A stretch of DNA of 22,778 nt from an uncultured Bacteroidales bacterium (GCA_903929065.1 CAIYTJ010000660.1:1-22778), one strand, 5' to 3'; positions 14,847-22,778 are shown, counted from the stretch's first letter. Numbers and translations are program-made. The notes: generated from the letters alone by a model not told the origin.

Positions 14847-15824
14847 ATGAAGGTTTTGGTTACCGGTGCAAATGGTTTATTGGGGCATCATGTGGTTTTT
14901 GAATTACTTAAACGAAACCATGCGGTTAGAATCATCGTCAGAAGCACCAAAAGTATCTATTTCGATTTGAATTCGGTTGATGTTTTCGTTGGAAATTTTA
15001 ATGATTCCAATCTGTTGAAGCAAGCTGCAGATGGTTGTGACGGCATAATTCACATGGCGGCTGTAACTGATACTAAATTGTTGCACTATGAAGATTATCA
15101 AAAAATTAATGCAGCCGGTGCCATGGTGATTACATCAATTGCCACAGAAAAAAACATTAATAACCTGGTTTTTGTCAGCACTGCTAACACCATCGGTTAC
15201 GGCAAACCAAATCAACCAGCAGATGAAACATTTCCAATAGAATTTCCTTTTTCGAATTCGTTTTATGCACAAAGTAAAGTGGAAGCGGAAAAGATTTTTC
15301 TGGAAGCTTCGAAACAACCCAATAAACACATTGTTATAATTAACCCGACATTTATGATCGGGGCTTATGATTCAAAGCCAAGTTCCGGAAAATTGATATT
15401 AATGGGGTACAAAAAACGGTTGATGTTTACACCGAAAGGCGGAAAAAACTTTGTGGCAGTAAAAGATGTTGCAATGGCAACCTGCAATGCGTTGACACTG
15501 GGACGAAATGGTGAACAATATCTGGTTTCAGGTATAAATCTTTCATTTGCTGAATTTTATAAAATTCAAAAACAGACAGGAAATTACAAACAGGTTTTGA
15601 TTACAATTCCGAATTATTTGTTAAATATTATTGGAAGAACAGGAGATTTAGTTCGCCGATTGGGAATAAAAACCGAACTTTGTTCGATGAATTTACGGCA
15701 ATTGATGATTCAGGAATATTACTTGAATCAAAAGGCTAAAACCGAACTGAATTTACCAAAAACGGAATTAGAAATTGCTATCAATGAATCAATTGAGTGG
15801 TTTAAGATACAGAAAATGGTTTAA
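14847..15824 (+). CDS. NAD-dependent epimerase/dehydratase family protein (extended SDR)
   Basis: 325 aa with TGANGLLG (6-13), IIHMAAVTD, the STANT serine region and a YAQSK catalytic motif. NPTFMIGAYDSKPSSGKL and FVAVKDVAMATCNAL follow, as in the DFR-like or HpnA-like branch of extended SDRs. It likely oxidises or reduces a hydroxyl group of a lipid- or sugar-like substrate, not identified. It opens a compact plus-strand operon: the aspartyl-protease gene begins 17 nt after its stop. It is a likely paralogue of the extended SDR at 12898, with the same length and N-terminal plan but different substrate-facing C-terminal half. Confidence 0.85.
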   Translation: MKVLVTGANGLLGHHVVFELLKRNHAVRIIVRSTKSIYFDLNSVDVFVGNFNDSNLLKQAADGCDGIIHMAAVTDTKLLHYEDYQKINAAGAMVITSIATEKNINNLVFVSTANTIGYGKPNQPADETFPIEFPFSNSFYAQSKVEAEKIFLEASKQPNKHIVIINPTFMIGAYDSKPSSGKLILMGYKKRLMFTPKGGKNFVAVKDVAMATCNALTLGRNGEQYLVSGINLSFAEFYKIQKQTGNYKQVLITIPNYLLNIIGRTGDLVRRLGIKTELCSMNLRQLMIQEYYLNQKAKTELNLPKTELEIAINESIEWFKIQKMV

Positions 15825-15841
15825 ATAATTACTACGAAGCA

Positions 15842-17047
15842 ATGAAAAGAATTTTTCTTTTCTTTATCGCTTTTCTGGTTTTGGCTGATATTTTTGCCGC
15901 TATAAAACCACGAAAAGTTGAATCCATTCCGTTTGAAATGGTTGGAAGTTACGTGGTTATTTCCGTCCGGATAAACGATTCATCGCCGTTGAATCTGATT
16001 TTGGATTCAGGCGTCCGGAATACCATTATCACCGAATTGCAACCGAATGATCAGATAACGTTAAATTATTCAGATGTGAAAGATTTGATGGGACTCGGTG
16101 GTGGAAATCATTTGGAAGCTTACACCAGTAATTTTAATACACTGAAAATAGGCAAATTAAAACTCAAGAATAAATCAGTTTTTGTTCTTCAAAATGATAT
16201 TTTCAACCTGTCGAAACATACCGGCACCAAGATAAACGGACTTATAGGATCGGATTTTTTTCAGGATTATACCATTGAAATTGATTACACCAACAAACGC
16301 GTCAGATTTTACGAACCAACGCCATTTGATGCTCCCAAGGGTTATGGTGAGCTGCCCATAACGCTTGAAGCATCAAAACTATTCGTGGAATTATCTGTTT
16401 TAAATGCCGATAGCAGTCGCCAGCAAGTCAAAATGTTGATTGATACCGGAGCTGAATTAAATGCCTGGTTTCAAACAATTTCCAAAGGTTCGGTACATAC
16501 GCCGGCTAAATGGATTCAGGGCACTATTGGCGAGGGGTTCAACGGCACAGTAACCGGTAAATACGGCCACATTCCTGAAATCCGTTTTGGGAGTTTTTCG
16601 CTTAAAAACCCGATTGTATCATTTCCAGACTCAGCCACCATTGGAGGTATTCTGGCCGCTTCGAAACGTGACGGGACGATTGGAAGTCAGATTTTGAGCC
16701 GCTTCAACCTGATTTTTGATTACAACAATAAAAAAATGTATTTCAAACCGAATATTTATTTTAAAAGCAAGTATTCGTATAATGTTTCCGGCATTGAAAT
16801 CACGCAAATTACGCCGCAATTACCACTTACTGAAGTTATGTCGGTGTGGGAAAATTCACCGGCAGCAAAAGCAGGGGTTTTGCCCGGCGATCACATAATC
16901 GAAATTAATGGAAACAGTGCGTTTTACATGCAGATGAATGAAATTCGAAAGATTTTTGAAACAGCCACCAATATTCCCATGATTCTTGTTATAAGACGAG
17001 GAGAACAAGAACTTTCTGTAACTATTGATATGAAAGAAAAATTTTAA
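15842..17047 (+). CDS. Retropepsin-like aspartyl protease with C-terminal PDZ domain, secreted
   Basis: 401 aa. A signal peptide (hydrophobic about 4-19) leads into two retropepsin-like lobes, each with an active-site motif: LILDSG (D55, S56, G57) and LIDTGAE (D201, T202, G203). The two aspartates could form a single-chain, pepsin-like active site; the first has Ser where Thr is common, which is tolerated in the family. A PDZ domain covers about 325-398 (ENSPAAKAGVLPGDHIIEINGN is its core). Secreted PDZ-aspartyl proteases are common in Bacteroidota. This one probably cleaves periplasmic proteins or peptides, with the PDZ domain binding exposed C-termini. The barrel gene follows after 3 nt, so expression is coupled. 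Confidence 0.88.
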   Translation: MKRIFLFFIAFLVLADIFAAIKPRKVESIPFEMVGSYVVISVRINDSSPLNLILDSGVRNTIITELQPNDQITLNYSDVKDLMGLGGGNHLEAYTSNFNTLKIGKLKLKNKSVFVLQNDIFNLSKHTGTKINGLIGSDFFQDYTIEIDYTNKRVRFYEPTPFDAPKGYGELPITLEASKLFVELSVLNADSSRQQVKMLIDTGAELNAWFQTISKGSVHTPAKWIQGTIGEGFNGTVTGKYGHIPEIRFGSFSLKNPIVSFPDSATIGGILAASKRDGTIGSQILSRFNLIFDYNNKKMYFKPNIYFKSKYSYNVSGIEITQITPQLPLTEVMSVWENSPAAKAGVLPGDHIIEINGNSAFYMQMNEIRKIFETATNIPMILVIRRGEQELSVTIDMKEKF

Positions 17048-17050
17048 AAT

Positions 17051-17794
17051 ATGAATTTAAAAGCAGAATTTAGGGTTATGAAATTAATCGTTTTATTGGG
17101 ATTTTTAGGATTTCAAAACCCGATTTTTTCACAGCTTTCAGTAAACTGTTACGCCGAACTTGGAACCAATAATGTTTCGGATGGCGTTTATGGTAACTTT
17201 TCGGGACTGTTTTCGGCAAAGTTTGGGACGTTTACAGCTTCAACCGGTGCATTATTGTCACTTTCAAATGCTAATCCGGATATTTTTTCAGCTTACAAAC
17301 TTAGTGTTGTGAATGAATTTCAGATTTTCAATAAACCGGTAAAGGTAGGTGTATTTTACCTATGGAAGCCTTTTTCAGTTGATTTGAGAGAAACGAATTA
17401 TGGCGTTTTAGCCGGTTATCGGGCGAAACATTTCGGTTATCAAGTAGGACTCAACACACGGATTTACAGTTTCAGTAATTCAGCCAAGCAGAAATTTAAT
17501 TTTCCTGATTCTGTTTCGACAACTATTTGGGAGCCAATAAACCTAATATATAAATTCACGTATTACCTGGAATTGAGTAAAAAATGGAATTTCGAAGCCA
17601 GCGTTACCAATTTCGATAACTATATTATTGAACAGGAAACAAACCCGATGATTCGGACAAAATTCAGTTATAAATTGAACAATAAATTACTTTTATACAG
17701 CGATTTAGGTTATCAACAAGCCGGTTTACTGAATATGCGGGTGAACACGTTTGGCGTATTTTTAAGAGGAGGTGTGATATGGCAAATCAATTAA
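17051..17794 (+). CDS. Secreted protein, probable outer-membrane beta-barrel, unknown function
   Basis: 247 aa, or 238 aa from a second ATG at 17078. The latter fits better because it places MKLIVLLGFLG directly at the N-terminus as a signal peptide with cleavage near IFSQ. The mature chain is rich in alternating Y, F, W and Asn residues (for example YKFTYYLELSKKWNFEASVTNF, FSYKLNNKLLLYSDLGY) and ends in RGGVIWQIN, as outer-membrane beta-strands do. I recognise no family. The start is 3 nt past the protease stop, and the stop overlaps the next start by 16 nt, so it belongs to the same translation-coupled operon. It may be a pore, or an anchor for the protease and phosphoesterase. Confidence 0.68.
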   Translation: MNLKAEFRVMKLIVLLGFLGFQNPIFSQLSVNCYAELGTNNVSDGVYGNFSGLFSAKFGTFTASTGALLSLSNANPDIFSAYKLSVVNEFQIFNKPVKVGVFYLWKPFSVDLRETNYGVLAGYRAKHFGYQVGLNTRIYSFSNSAKQKFNFPDSVSTTIWEPINLIYKFTYYLELSKKWNFEASVTNFDNYIIEQETNPMIRTKFSYKLNNKLLLYSDLGYQQAGLLNMRVNTFGVFLRGGVIWQIN

Positions 17795-18633
17795 AATCAA
17801 CAATCGTTTTTCTGGTTGTAATGCTTTCTGGTTGTACGTCAACGCTGGATTTCAACGGATTTTTCTTACCAACAGATTTAATCGATTCGCGATTTGTTCA
17901 ATCCGATCAATGGAATCAAACTCATCCCTTCAAAAATCTGGTAGTATCTTCCGAGAATTACCAGCTTTTGGTGGCTGCCGATAGTCATATCGGTCCGGTT
18001 GGAAATTTTAATAAATTTCTGGCCGAAGCTTCGAAGCCCGAAAATACTGCCTTTGTAATGGTTGGCGATAATGTTACAGGTCACAAAGAAGATTATTTGG
18101 TGTTCAAAAGTTTATTGCCCGATTTTAATCAGGTTCATTATTTTTTGATGGCCGGTAATCATGATTTGTATTTCAACGGCTGGAAATCTTTTTACGCCGA
18201 TTTCGGGTCATCGACGTATTATTTCACGGTTCAAACTCCAACCGAAAGCGACCTTTACATTTGCCTCGATTCCGGAAGCGGAACATTGGGCGGCAAACAA
18301 CTGGATTGGTTCAAAAACGTACTTTCCACCAAAAGAGCTAATTACCGAAATTGTGTGGTTTTTTCGCACGTAAATTTCTTCCGGAACCGCCATACCGGTT
18401 CTACCAATCCGTTGGTCGACGAACTTTATGTCTTGATGGATTTATTTGAGACTTATAAAGTAAATATGGTCATTTCAGGGCACGATCATGTTCGTTCTAT
18501 CAATAATTTTGGCCTTACAACTTATATTACGATGGATGCTTTACAAGATGCAAATCTGAATGCCAGTTATTTGAAACTTAAGGTTAATGCTGAAAAAGCC
18601 GGTTATGAATACATTGATTTGAAATCTTTATAA
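17779..18633 (+). CDS. Calcineurin-like metallophosphoesterase lipoprotein
   Basis: 284 aa. The lipobox LSGC gives lipidated Cys19, so the mature protein is membrane-anchored and faces the periplasm or the exterior. All metallophosphoesterase motifs are present: ADSH (D68, H70), GDN (96-98), GNHD (126-129), FSHVN (H197) and GHDH (234-237). It should therefore bind two metal ions and cleave phosphomono- or phosphodiester bonds. The substrate is unknown; candidates include nucleotides, phospholipids or phosphorylated cell-wall parts. The GTG-rich overlap with the upstream barrel gene (16 nt) argues for coupled translation. It is the last gene of the operon; a short AT-rich gap leads to rpmH. 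Confidence 0.9.
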   Translation: MANQLKSTIVFLVVMLSGCTSTLDFNGFFLPTDLIDSRFVQSDQWNQTHPFKNLVVSSENYQLLVAADSHIGPVGNFNKFLAEASKPENTAFVMVGDNVTGHKEDYLVFKSLLPDFNQVHYFLMAGNHDLYFNGWKSFYADFGSSTYYFTVQTPTESDLYICLDSGSGTLGGKQLDWFKNVLSTKRANYRNCVVFSHVNFFRNRHTGSTNPLVDELYVLMDLFETYKVNMVISGHDHVRSINNFGLTTYITMDALQDANLNASYLKLKVNAEKAGYEYIDLKSL

Positions 18634-18707
18634 ATTTCAAATCGAATCTGCTTATTTCCAAATAAATGCTTGTTTTGACATTTTTCAAATAAAAAAGTTA
18701 TCAACAG

Positions 18708-18738
18708 TTTGCAGTTTCGAAAAAAACATCTATTTTTG
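18708..18738 (+). promoter_or_regulatory. Consensus Bacteroidota promoter of rpmH
   Basis: TTTG (18708-18711), exactly 19 nt, then TATTTTTG (18731-18738). It is the best promoter in the window and gives a leader of about 40 nt before the rpmH ATG. A TTATCAACA sequence (18698-18706) abuts the -33 box. Confidence 0.85.
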
Positions 18739-18786
18739 CAGTCCCAATTCGCAAAGTAGAATAATAACGCAAAAAACACTATAGCA

Positions 18787-18945
18787 ATGAAAAGGACATT
18801 CCAACCTTCACAAAGAAAAAGAAGAAACAAACACGGATTCCGTGAAAGAATGGCATCAGCAAACGGTCGCCGCGTATTAGCAAGCCGTCGTGCCAAAGGC
18901 AGAGCAAAACTTACAGTAGCTGACGAAGGTCGTCACAAACACTAA
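18787..18945 (+). CDS. rpmH: Large ribosomal subunit protein bL34
   Basis: 52 aa, unmistakable: it begins MKRTFQPSQRKRRNKHGF and continues with FRERMASANGRRVLASRRAKGR, the universal bL34 signature. It binds 23S rRNA in the 50S subunit. Extremely basic, as expected. The length is normal for Bacteroidota, whose bL34 carries a few extra C-terminal residues (LTVADEGRHKH here). It has its own consensus promoter and its own terminator, so it is monocistronic. dnaA, rnpA and yidC, the usual neighbours in other phyla, are absent. Confidence 0.98.
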   Translation: MKRTFQPSQRKRRNKHGFRERMASANGRRVLASRRAKGRAKLTVADEGRHKH

Positions 18946-18969
18946 TCAAACTGCAAAAACAGCATAAAG

Positions 18970-19010
18970 AAAGTAAAGACTTCACCGAAGTTTTTACTTT
19001 TTTTGTTTTT
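18970..19010 (+). terminator. Intrinsic terminator of rpmH
   Basis: AAAGTAAAGACTTC (18970-18983) pairs with GAAGTTTTTACTTT (18987-19000), 14 bp with one G-T pair and a 3-nt loop, followed by TTTTGTTTTT. It lies 24 nt after the rpmH stop. Confidence 0.85.
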
Positions 19011-19036
19011 ATACCTCTGCGAAACAATAAATTCAG

Positions 19037-19044
19037 TAATTTTG
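19037..19044 (+). promoter_or_regulatory. -7 element for the PASTA-rluD-ddl operon
   Basis: TAATTTTG matches TAnnTTTG. Transcription would start near 19051, so the ATG at 19046 cannot be used; the ATG at 19088 is the first available. No clear -33 box is visible. Confidence 0.45.
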
Positions 19045-19087
19045 CGTGAAACTTATTACTTTCAACTTTCTAACTCTATACAGACGA

Positions 19088-19918
19088 ATGGAATTAAAAA
19101 AATTCTGGAAAGAAACAATTGGCGGTTTTGTGCTGAAAAACGTACTTGTTGCCACAGCTATCATAGTTGTTATATCTACTGCAGCTTTGTTTGCCATTGA
19201 TTTTTACACCCATCACGGTGAATCACAGGTTATTCCCGATTTACGCGGCTCGTATGTGGAAGAAGCCGAGCAAATTCTGGTAAAAAAAGGATTGTATCCG
19301 CAGGTTATCGACTCGGTGTATGTGCGCGATAAAAAACAGGGAACCATTATCGACCAGATTCCAGCACCCAACTCAACCGTGAAAAGCAATCGTCCGGTTT
19401 ATCTTATCATCAATTCCCGCAAAGTTCGCCAGGTTAATCTACCGGAAATCAGTGATGTATCTTACCGTCAAGCCGATGCAATGCTTCAATCAGTAGGATT
19501 AAGTGTGGCAAGCGTTGAATATGCACCTTCCGAATTTAAAGATTTGGTTATTGAAATAAAATTTCACGAAAGAACCATTTTACCCGGCACACGTATTCCG
19601 GAAGGAAGCGCGGTGGTGTTGGTGGTTGGAAGCGGAACAGGTGCTGTCGAAACGAAAGTTCCAGCCCTGAAGGGAATGAAAATTGAAGATGCCACGATTA
19701 AAGCATCGGCTTCTTCGTTTGAAATTGGAGCGGTAAATTTCGATGTAACTCCTTCGGGAAATGAAAACGAATATTTCATTTATCGCCAAATACCGGCTGC
19801 TGGTGGTACATTGCCTGAAGGCGGGAAAATAGATATTTATCTCACAACCAAAAAAGCGCGGCTAAACGAGGTCTTTGAAGAAGATAAAAAAGATCAGACC
19901 GAAGAACAGTTTTTCTAA
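19088..19918 (+). CDS. PASTA-domain membrane protein
   Basis: 276 aa. A short cytoplasmic N-terminus is followed by one transmembrane helix (about 17-39, VLKNVLVATAIIVVISTAAL). The periplasmic part holds three PASTA repeats, beginning near VIPDLRGSYVEEAEQIL, VNLPEISDVSYRQADAML and TKVPALKGMKIEDATIKA, each with the PxxxG/xxxxA pattern and a later P-G/P-E turn (PNSTVKSN, PGTRIPEG, AGGTLPEG). PASTA domains bind peptidoglycan muropeptides. Here they are not fused to a Ser/Thr kinase or penicillin-binding protein, so the protein is a stand-alone PASTA anchor, as is common in Bacteroidota. The ATG at 19088 is preferred over 19046 because of the -7 box. It is first in an operon with rluD and ddl, consistent with a wall-linked role. 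Confidence 0.9.
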   Translation: MELKKFWKETIGGFVLKNVLVATAIIVVISTAALFAIDFYTHHGESQVIPDLRGSYVEEAEQILVKKGLYPQVIDSVYVRDKKQGTIIDQIPAPNSTVKSNRPVYLIINSRKVRQVNLPEISDVSYRQADAMLQSVGLSVASVEYAPSEFKDLVIEIKFHERTILPGTRIPEGSAVVLVVGSGTGAVETKVPALKGMKIEDATIKASASSFEIGAVNFDVTPSGNENEYFIYRQIPAAGGTLPEGGKIDIYLTTKKARLNEVFEEDKKDQTEEQFF

Positions 19919-19938
19919 TACTTACAAATCAAAATACT

Positions 19939-21009
19939 GTGGCAGAAGAATTTAGTGAAGAATTTGAAGAAGATGAAATTGAAGAAGTAGGAGGGAAGCA
20001 GGAGCTTTTCGAGCATTTTCGTTTTGTTTTGGATAAAGGTCAGGCTATTACCCGTGTGGATAAATACCTGGTCAACTGCATGGCCAATACTTCACGTAAC
20101 CGCATTCAGGATGCCGCAGATTCAGGAAACATTTTGGTAAATGGAAAACCTGTTAAATCTAATTATAAGGCAAAACCGTTGGATGTAATTTCCATTGTTC
20201 TGGCTTATCCACCCAATGAATTTGAAATTATTCCGCAGGAAATTCCGATAAATATCGTTTATGAGGATGATGATATATTGCTGATTAATAAACAACCAAA
20301 TCTGGTTGTTCATCCGGGATTTGGTAATTTTGATGGAACTTTGTTGAACGCAGTTGCCTGGCACTTGAAAGATGTTCCGGGTTTCGATGCCAACGATTCG
20401 CGCATTGGGCTTGTTCACCGCATTGATAAAGATACTTCAGGTTTGATTTTGATTGCCAAAACTCCCGAGGCTAAAATGCTACTTGGCAAACAGTTTTTCG
20501 ACAAAACGACTCAACGGCGTTATCACGCTTTGGTTTGGGGAAATATGAAAGAAGACGAAGGCACAATTGTCGGTGCTTTGGCGCGTGATCCGCGGGACCG
20601 GATGCAATTCACGGTTTTTCCGGACGGCGAAAACCCATTGGCAAAACACGCTGTGACGCATTATAAAGTCATTGAACGAATGGCTTATGTCACATTGGTG
20701 GAATGCCGGCTGGAAACAGGCCGTACACACCAGATTCGTGTACACATGAAGCATATTGGTCACACGCTTTTCAATGACGAACGGTATGGCGGCCACATTA
20801 TTCTGAAAGGAAATACAACGGCGATGTATAAAGCTTTCGTCAAGAACTGTTTTTACATTTGTCCACGACAAGCATTGCATGCCAAAACGCTCGGATTTGT
20901 TCATCCGCGCACCGGCGAATTTATGCATTTCGAAAGTGAATTACCGGATGATATGCAGGAATTGATTGATAAATGGCGTAATTATGCCAAAGTTTTATCG
21001 GAACAATAA
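19939..21009 (+). CDS. rluD: RluD/RluA-family 23S rRNA pseudouridine synthase
   Basis: 356 aa. An acidic N-terminal tail (about 1-25) precedes an S4-like RNA-binding domain (about 35-90, RVDKYLVNCMANTSRNRIQ). The catalytic domain follows, with the RluA signature HRIDKDTSGL in which D163 is the catalytic aspartate. RLETGRTHQIRVHMKHIGH and a GGH-like segment are also conserved. It isomerises uridines of 23S rRNA; by S4 domain and length it matches RluD (helix 69) rather than RluA or RluC. The start is a GTG; no closer ATG fits, and the gene begins 20 nt after the PASTA gene. The acidic tail rich in Glu is variable in this phylum. Confidence 0.9.
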   Translation: MAEEFSEEFEEDEIEEVGGKQELFEHFRFVLDKGQAITRVDKYLVNCMANTSRNRIQDAADSGNILVNGKPVKSNYKAKPLDVISIVLAYPPNEFEIIPQEIPINIVYEDDDILLINKQPNLVVHPGFGNFDGTLLNAVAWHLKDVPGFDANDSRIGLVHRIDKDTSGLILIAKTPEAKMLLGKQFFDKTTQRRYHALVWGNMKEDEGTIVGALARDPRDRMQFTVFPDGENPLAKHAVTHYKVIERMAYVTLVECRLETGRTHQIRVHMKHIGHTLFNDERYGGHIILKGNTTAMYKAFVKNCFYICPRQALHAKTLGFVHPRTGEFMHFESELPDDMQELIDKWRNYAKVLSEQ

Positions 21010-21040
21010 TTCGAACTATCTTTTTAAATATAAAGGATTT

Positions 21041-22018
21041 ATGAAAAAAAACATTGCCATCGTAGCGGGTGGAGATTCGTCGGAAGTAGTGGTTTCGCTG
21101 AAAAGTGCTGCCGGATTGTATTCGTTTATGGATAAAGAACGATACAATTTATTCATTGTGACTATTGTCGGTCAGATTTGGCAGGTTGAACTGACTGAAA
21201 CCGAAAAACTTACAATTGACAAAAATGATTTCAGTTTTAATCTTGACGGCGAAAAAACAAAATTTGATTTTGCATACATCACCATTCACGGCACTCCGGG
21301 CGAAAACGGCATTTTGCAGGGATATTTTGAATTAATCGGATTGCCTTATTCATGCTGCGGCGTGTTGGCAGCTGCATTGACGTTCAATAAATTTACCTGC
21401 AACCAATATTTAAAAGGATTTGGCGTAAAAGTAGCCGAATCAATTGTGCTTCGTGCCGGTCAATCCATTTTGGAACAGGAAGTGGCCGAAAAAATCGGAT
21501 TTCCGTGTTTTGTTAAACCCAATGTGGGCGGCAGCAGTTTTGGTGTGACCAAAGTAAAAAGTATTGAACAGGTTCAGCCGGCAATTGCCACTGCTTTTGC
21601 CGAAGGCGAAGAAGTAATGATTGAAGCATTTATGTCGGGCACGGAAATTACCTGCGGTATTTATAAAACCAAAAACAAAACACAGGTTTTACCTGTTACA
21701 GAAGTGGTTAGCGAAAATGAATTTTTTGATTATGATGCGAAATACAAAGGTCAGGTTCAGGAAATTACACCGGCAAGAATTAGCGCTTCACTGACCGAGC
21801 GGGTTCAAAAACTGACTTCTGCCATTTATGATATTCTTGGTTGTAAAGGCATTGTGCGCATTGATTATATAATTTCGGAAGGTGAAATTATCAATTTATT
21901 AGAAGTAAATACTACGCCGGGAATGACCACAACCAGTTTTATTCCACAACAAATAGCTGCTGCGGGATTGGATATCAAAGATGTGATGACAGAAATTATT
22001 GAGAATGAAAACATTTGA
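21041..22018 (+). CDS. ddl: D-alanine--D-alanine ligase
   Basis: 325 aa. It joins two D-Ala with ATP for peptidoglycan precursor synthesis in the cytoplasm. The ATP-grasp fold shows HGTPGENGILQGYFELIGLPY near the N-domain, KPNVGGSSFGVTKV, EAFMSGTEITCGI and EVNTTPGMTTTSFIPQQ, the substrate and metal sites of Ddl. The frame is open to 20966 inside rluD. The ATG at 21041 starts the regular MKKNIAIVAGGDSSE sequence and lies 31 nt after the rluD stop, so it is preferred. The last 14 nt overlap the polyprenyl synthase start. Confidence 0.95.
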   Translation: MKKNIAIVAGGDSSEVVVSLKSAAGLYSFMDKERYNLFIVTIVGQIWQVELTETEKLTIDKNDFSFNLDGEKTKFDFAYITIHGTPGENGILQGYFELIGLPYSCCGVLAAALTFNKFTCNQYLKGFGVKVAESIVLRAGQSILEQEVAEKIGFPCFVKPNVGGSSFGVTKVKSIEQVQPAIATAFAEGEEVMIEAFMSGTEITCGIYKTKNKTQVLPVTEVVSENEFFDYDAKYKGQVQEITPARISASLTERVQKLTSAIYDILGCKGIVRIDYIISEGEIINLLEVNTTPGMTTTSFIPQQIAAAGLDIKDVMTEIIENENI

Positions 22019-22778
22019 AGAAATATCGGAACTAATTGCTTCAGAACTCGAGAAAATCAACTGGAATAAAGAACCGCGCGGACTTTATGAACCAATTGGT
22101 TACGTGCTTTCGATGGGTGGAAAACGGATTCGTCCTGCGCTTGCATTGATGGCTTGCAATTTGTTTACTGAAAACCTGCAACCTGCAATTCTTCCGGCAT
22201 TGGGAATTGAAGTTTTTCATAATTTTACGCTACTGCACGACGATATTATGGATTGTGCCGATGTCCGCCGGGGTCGTCCAACCGTTCATAAAAAATGGAA
22301 CGACAATACCGCGATACTGTCGGGTGATGTGATGCAAATTTCTGCTTATCAACTAATTGCAGAAACGCCAAACGAATTTTTGAAACCGGTTCTGGATTTA
22401 TTTTCTAAAACGGCAGCTGAGATTTGTGAAGGTCAGCAATACGATGTGGATTTTGAAAAACGGGATGTTGTAAAAGCCGAAGAATACCTGGAAATGATTC
22501 GTCTGAAAACCGCTGTTTTGTTGGGTTGCGCGCTGAAAACAGGTGCATTGATTGGTGGAGCAGGAGAGGAGGATGCCCAAAATCTTTACGATTTCGGAAT
22601 CAATATCGGACTGGCTTTTCAATTGAAGGACGATTTACTGGATGTGTATGGCGACGAAGCGACTTTCGGCAAAAAAATTGGCGGTGATATTATTTGCAAT
22701 AAAAAAACATATTTATTAATTCACGCTTTGCAACATGCTAACGGAGATGATGCCATTGAGCTGAAAAAATGGCTGGAA
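22005..22778 (+). CDS. Polyprenyl diphosphate synthase (short-chain, FPP/GGPP-type), truncated by window end
   Basis: 258 codons are visible, cut at the right edge. It catalyses head-to-tail condensation of isopentenyl diphosphate onto an allylic diphosphate. GGKRIRP (38-44), the first aspartate-rich motif DDIMD (D79, D80, D83) with the following RRGRPTVHKKW, and the second motif KDDLLD identify the family. The residue five before the first Asp motif is Phe74, which suggests a short product (C15-C20) rather than a long-chain one. The ATG overlaps the ddl stop by 14 nt, a translational-coupling arrangement. The product would feed quinone, carotenoid or undecaprenyl synthesis. Confidence 0.92.
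   Translation, partial: MKTFEEISELIASELEKINWNKEPRGLYEPIGYVLSMGGKRIRPALALMACNLFTENLQPAILPALGIEVFHNFTLLHDDIMDCADVRRGRPTVHKKWNDNTAILSGDVMQISAYQLIAETPNEFLKPVLDLFSKTAAEICEGQQYDVDFEKRDVVKAEEYLEMIRLKTAVLLGCALKTGALIGGAGEEDAQNLYDFGINIGLAFQLKDDLLDVYGDEATFGKKIGGDIICNKKTYLLIHALQHANGDDAIELKKWLE

Noticed and set aside
18603..18896. 97-codon minus-strand frame across the rpmH promoter and gene
   Set aside because: Antisense to rpmH, which is certain from its protein sequence; the frame has no independent support.
1..22778. tRNA, rRNA, CRISPR array, insertion sequence, prophage or restriction/defence genes
   Set aside because: No cloverleaf, ribosomal RNA sequence, regular repeat array, transposase, integrase or defence-type protein was seen by reading. 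The window is dominated by ordinary chromosomal genes.

Overview
The window looks like a chromosomal segment from a member of the Bacteroidota, probably the Bacteroidales. Three things point there. Promoters follow the Bacteroidota pattern (TTTG, about 19-21 nt, TAnnTTTG), with a perfect example in front of rpmH. Start codons lack Shine-Dalgarno purine runs. The gene content (M13 lipoprotein peptidase, DUF2141 protein, PDZ-aspartyl protease, PASTA protein next to rluD and ddl) is typical of that phylum. I see no phage, insertion sequence, CRISPR array, tRNA or rRNA. Assignments rest on motifs read by eye, without database searches.

Layout. 1-220: a small basic protein and two hairpin terminators. 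226-3409 (minus): an M13 metallopeptidase lipoprotein and the tRNA-dihydrouridine synthase. 3509-5684 (plus): a secreted or outer-membrane protein and a U32-family protein. 5694-6566 (minus): an HSL-type alpha/beta hydrolase, convergent with the U32 gene through a shared terminator and divergent from the next operon. 6717-9761 (plus): an NTF2/SnoaL-like protein, a retinol-dehydrogenase-like SDR and a CrtI/retinol-saturase-like FAD oxidoreductase that is interrupted by one in-frame TAA. 9763-11329 (minus): three small envelope proteins, including an M23-like lipoprotein that seems to have lost metal-binding residues. 11451-12380 (minus): quinolinate synthase NadA.

12381-12897 is the only long stretch without a gene. 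It is AT-rich and holds three exact copies of TTATCAACA, one base away from the classical DnaA box, plus near matches, a 13-nt direct repeat and a strong terminator. I raise it as a candidate replication origin; no calculation supports this yet.

12898-14720 (minus): an extended SDR and a classical SDR in one operon. From 14847 to the right edge every gene is on the plus strand. 14847-18633 is a tightly packed operon of an extended SDR, a two-lobed aspartyl protease with a PDZ domain, a predicted beta-barrel and a metallophosphoesterase lipoprotein, which may act together in the envelope. 18787-22778 is a housekeeping block: rpmH, a PASTA membrane protein, an RluD-type pseudouridine synthase, D-Ala-D-Ala ligase and a polyprenyl diphosphate synthase cut by the window edge. 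It links ribosome biogenesis, peptidoglycan precursors and isoprenoid synthesis.

The most notable observations are the TTATCAACA-rich intergenic region, the single nonsense codon in an otherwise intact oxidoreductase, and the protease/phosphoesterase/barrel operon. Several start codons were moved downstream because promoter elements or neighbouring stop codons exclude the longer reading frames.
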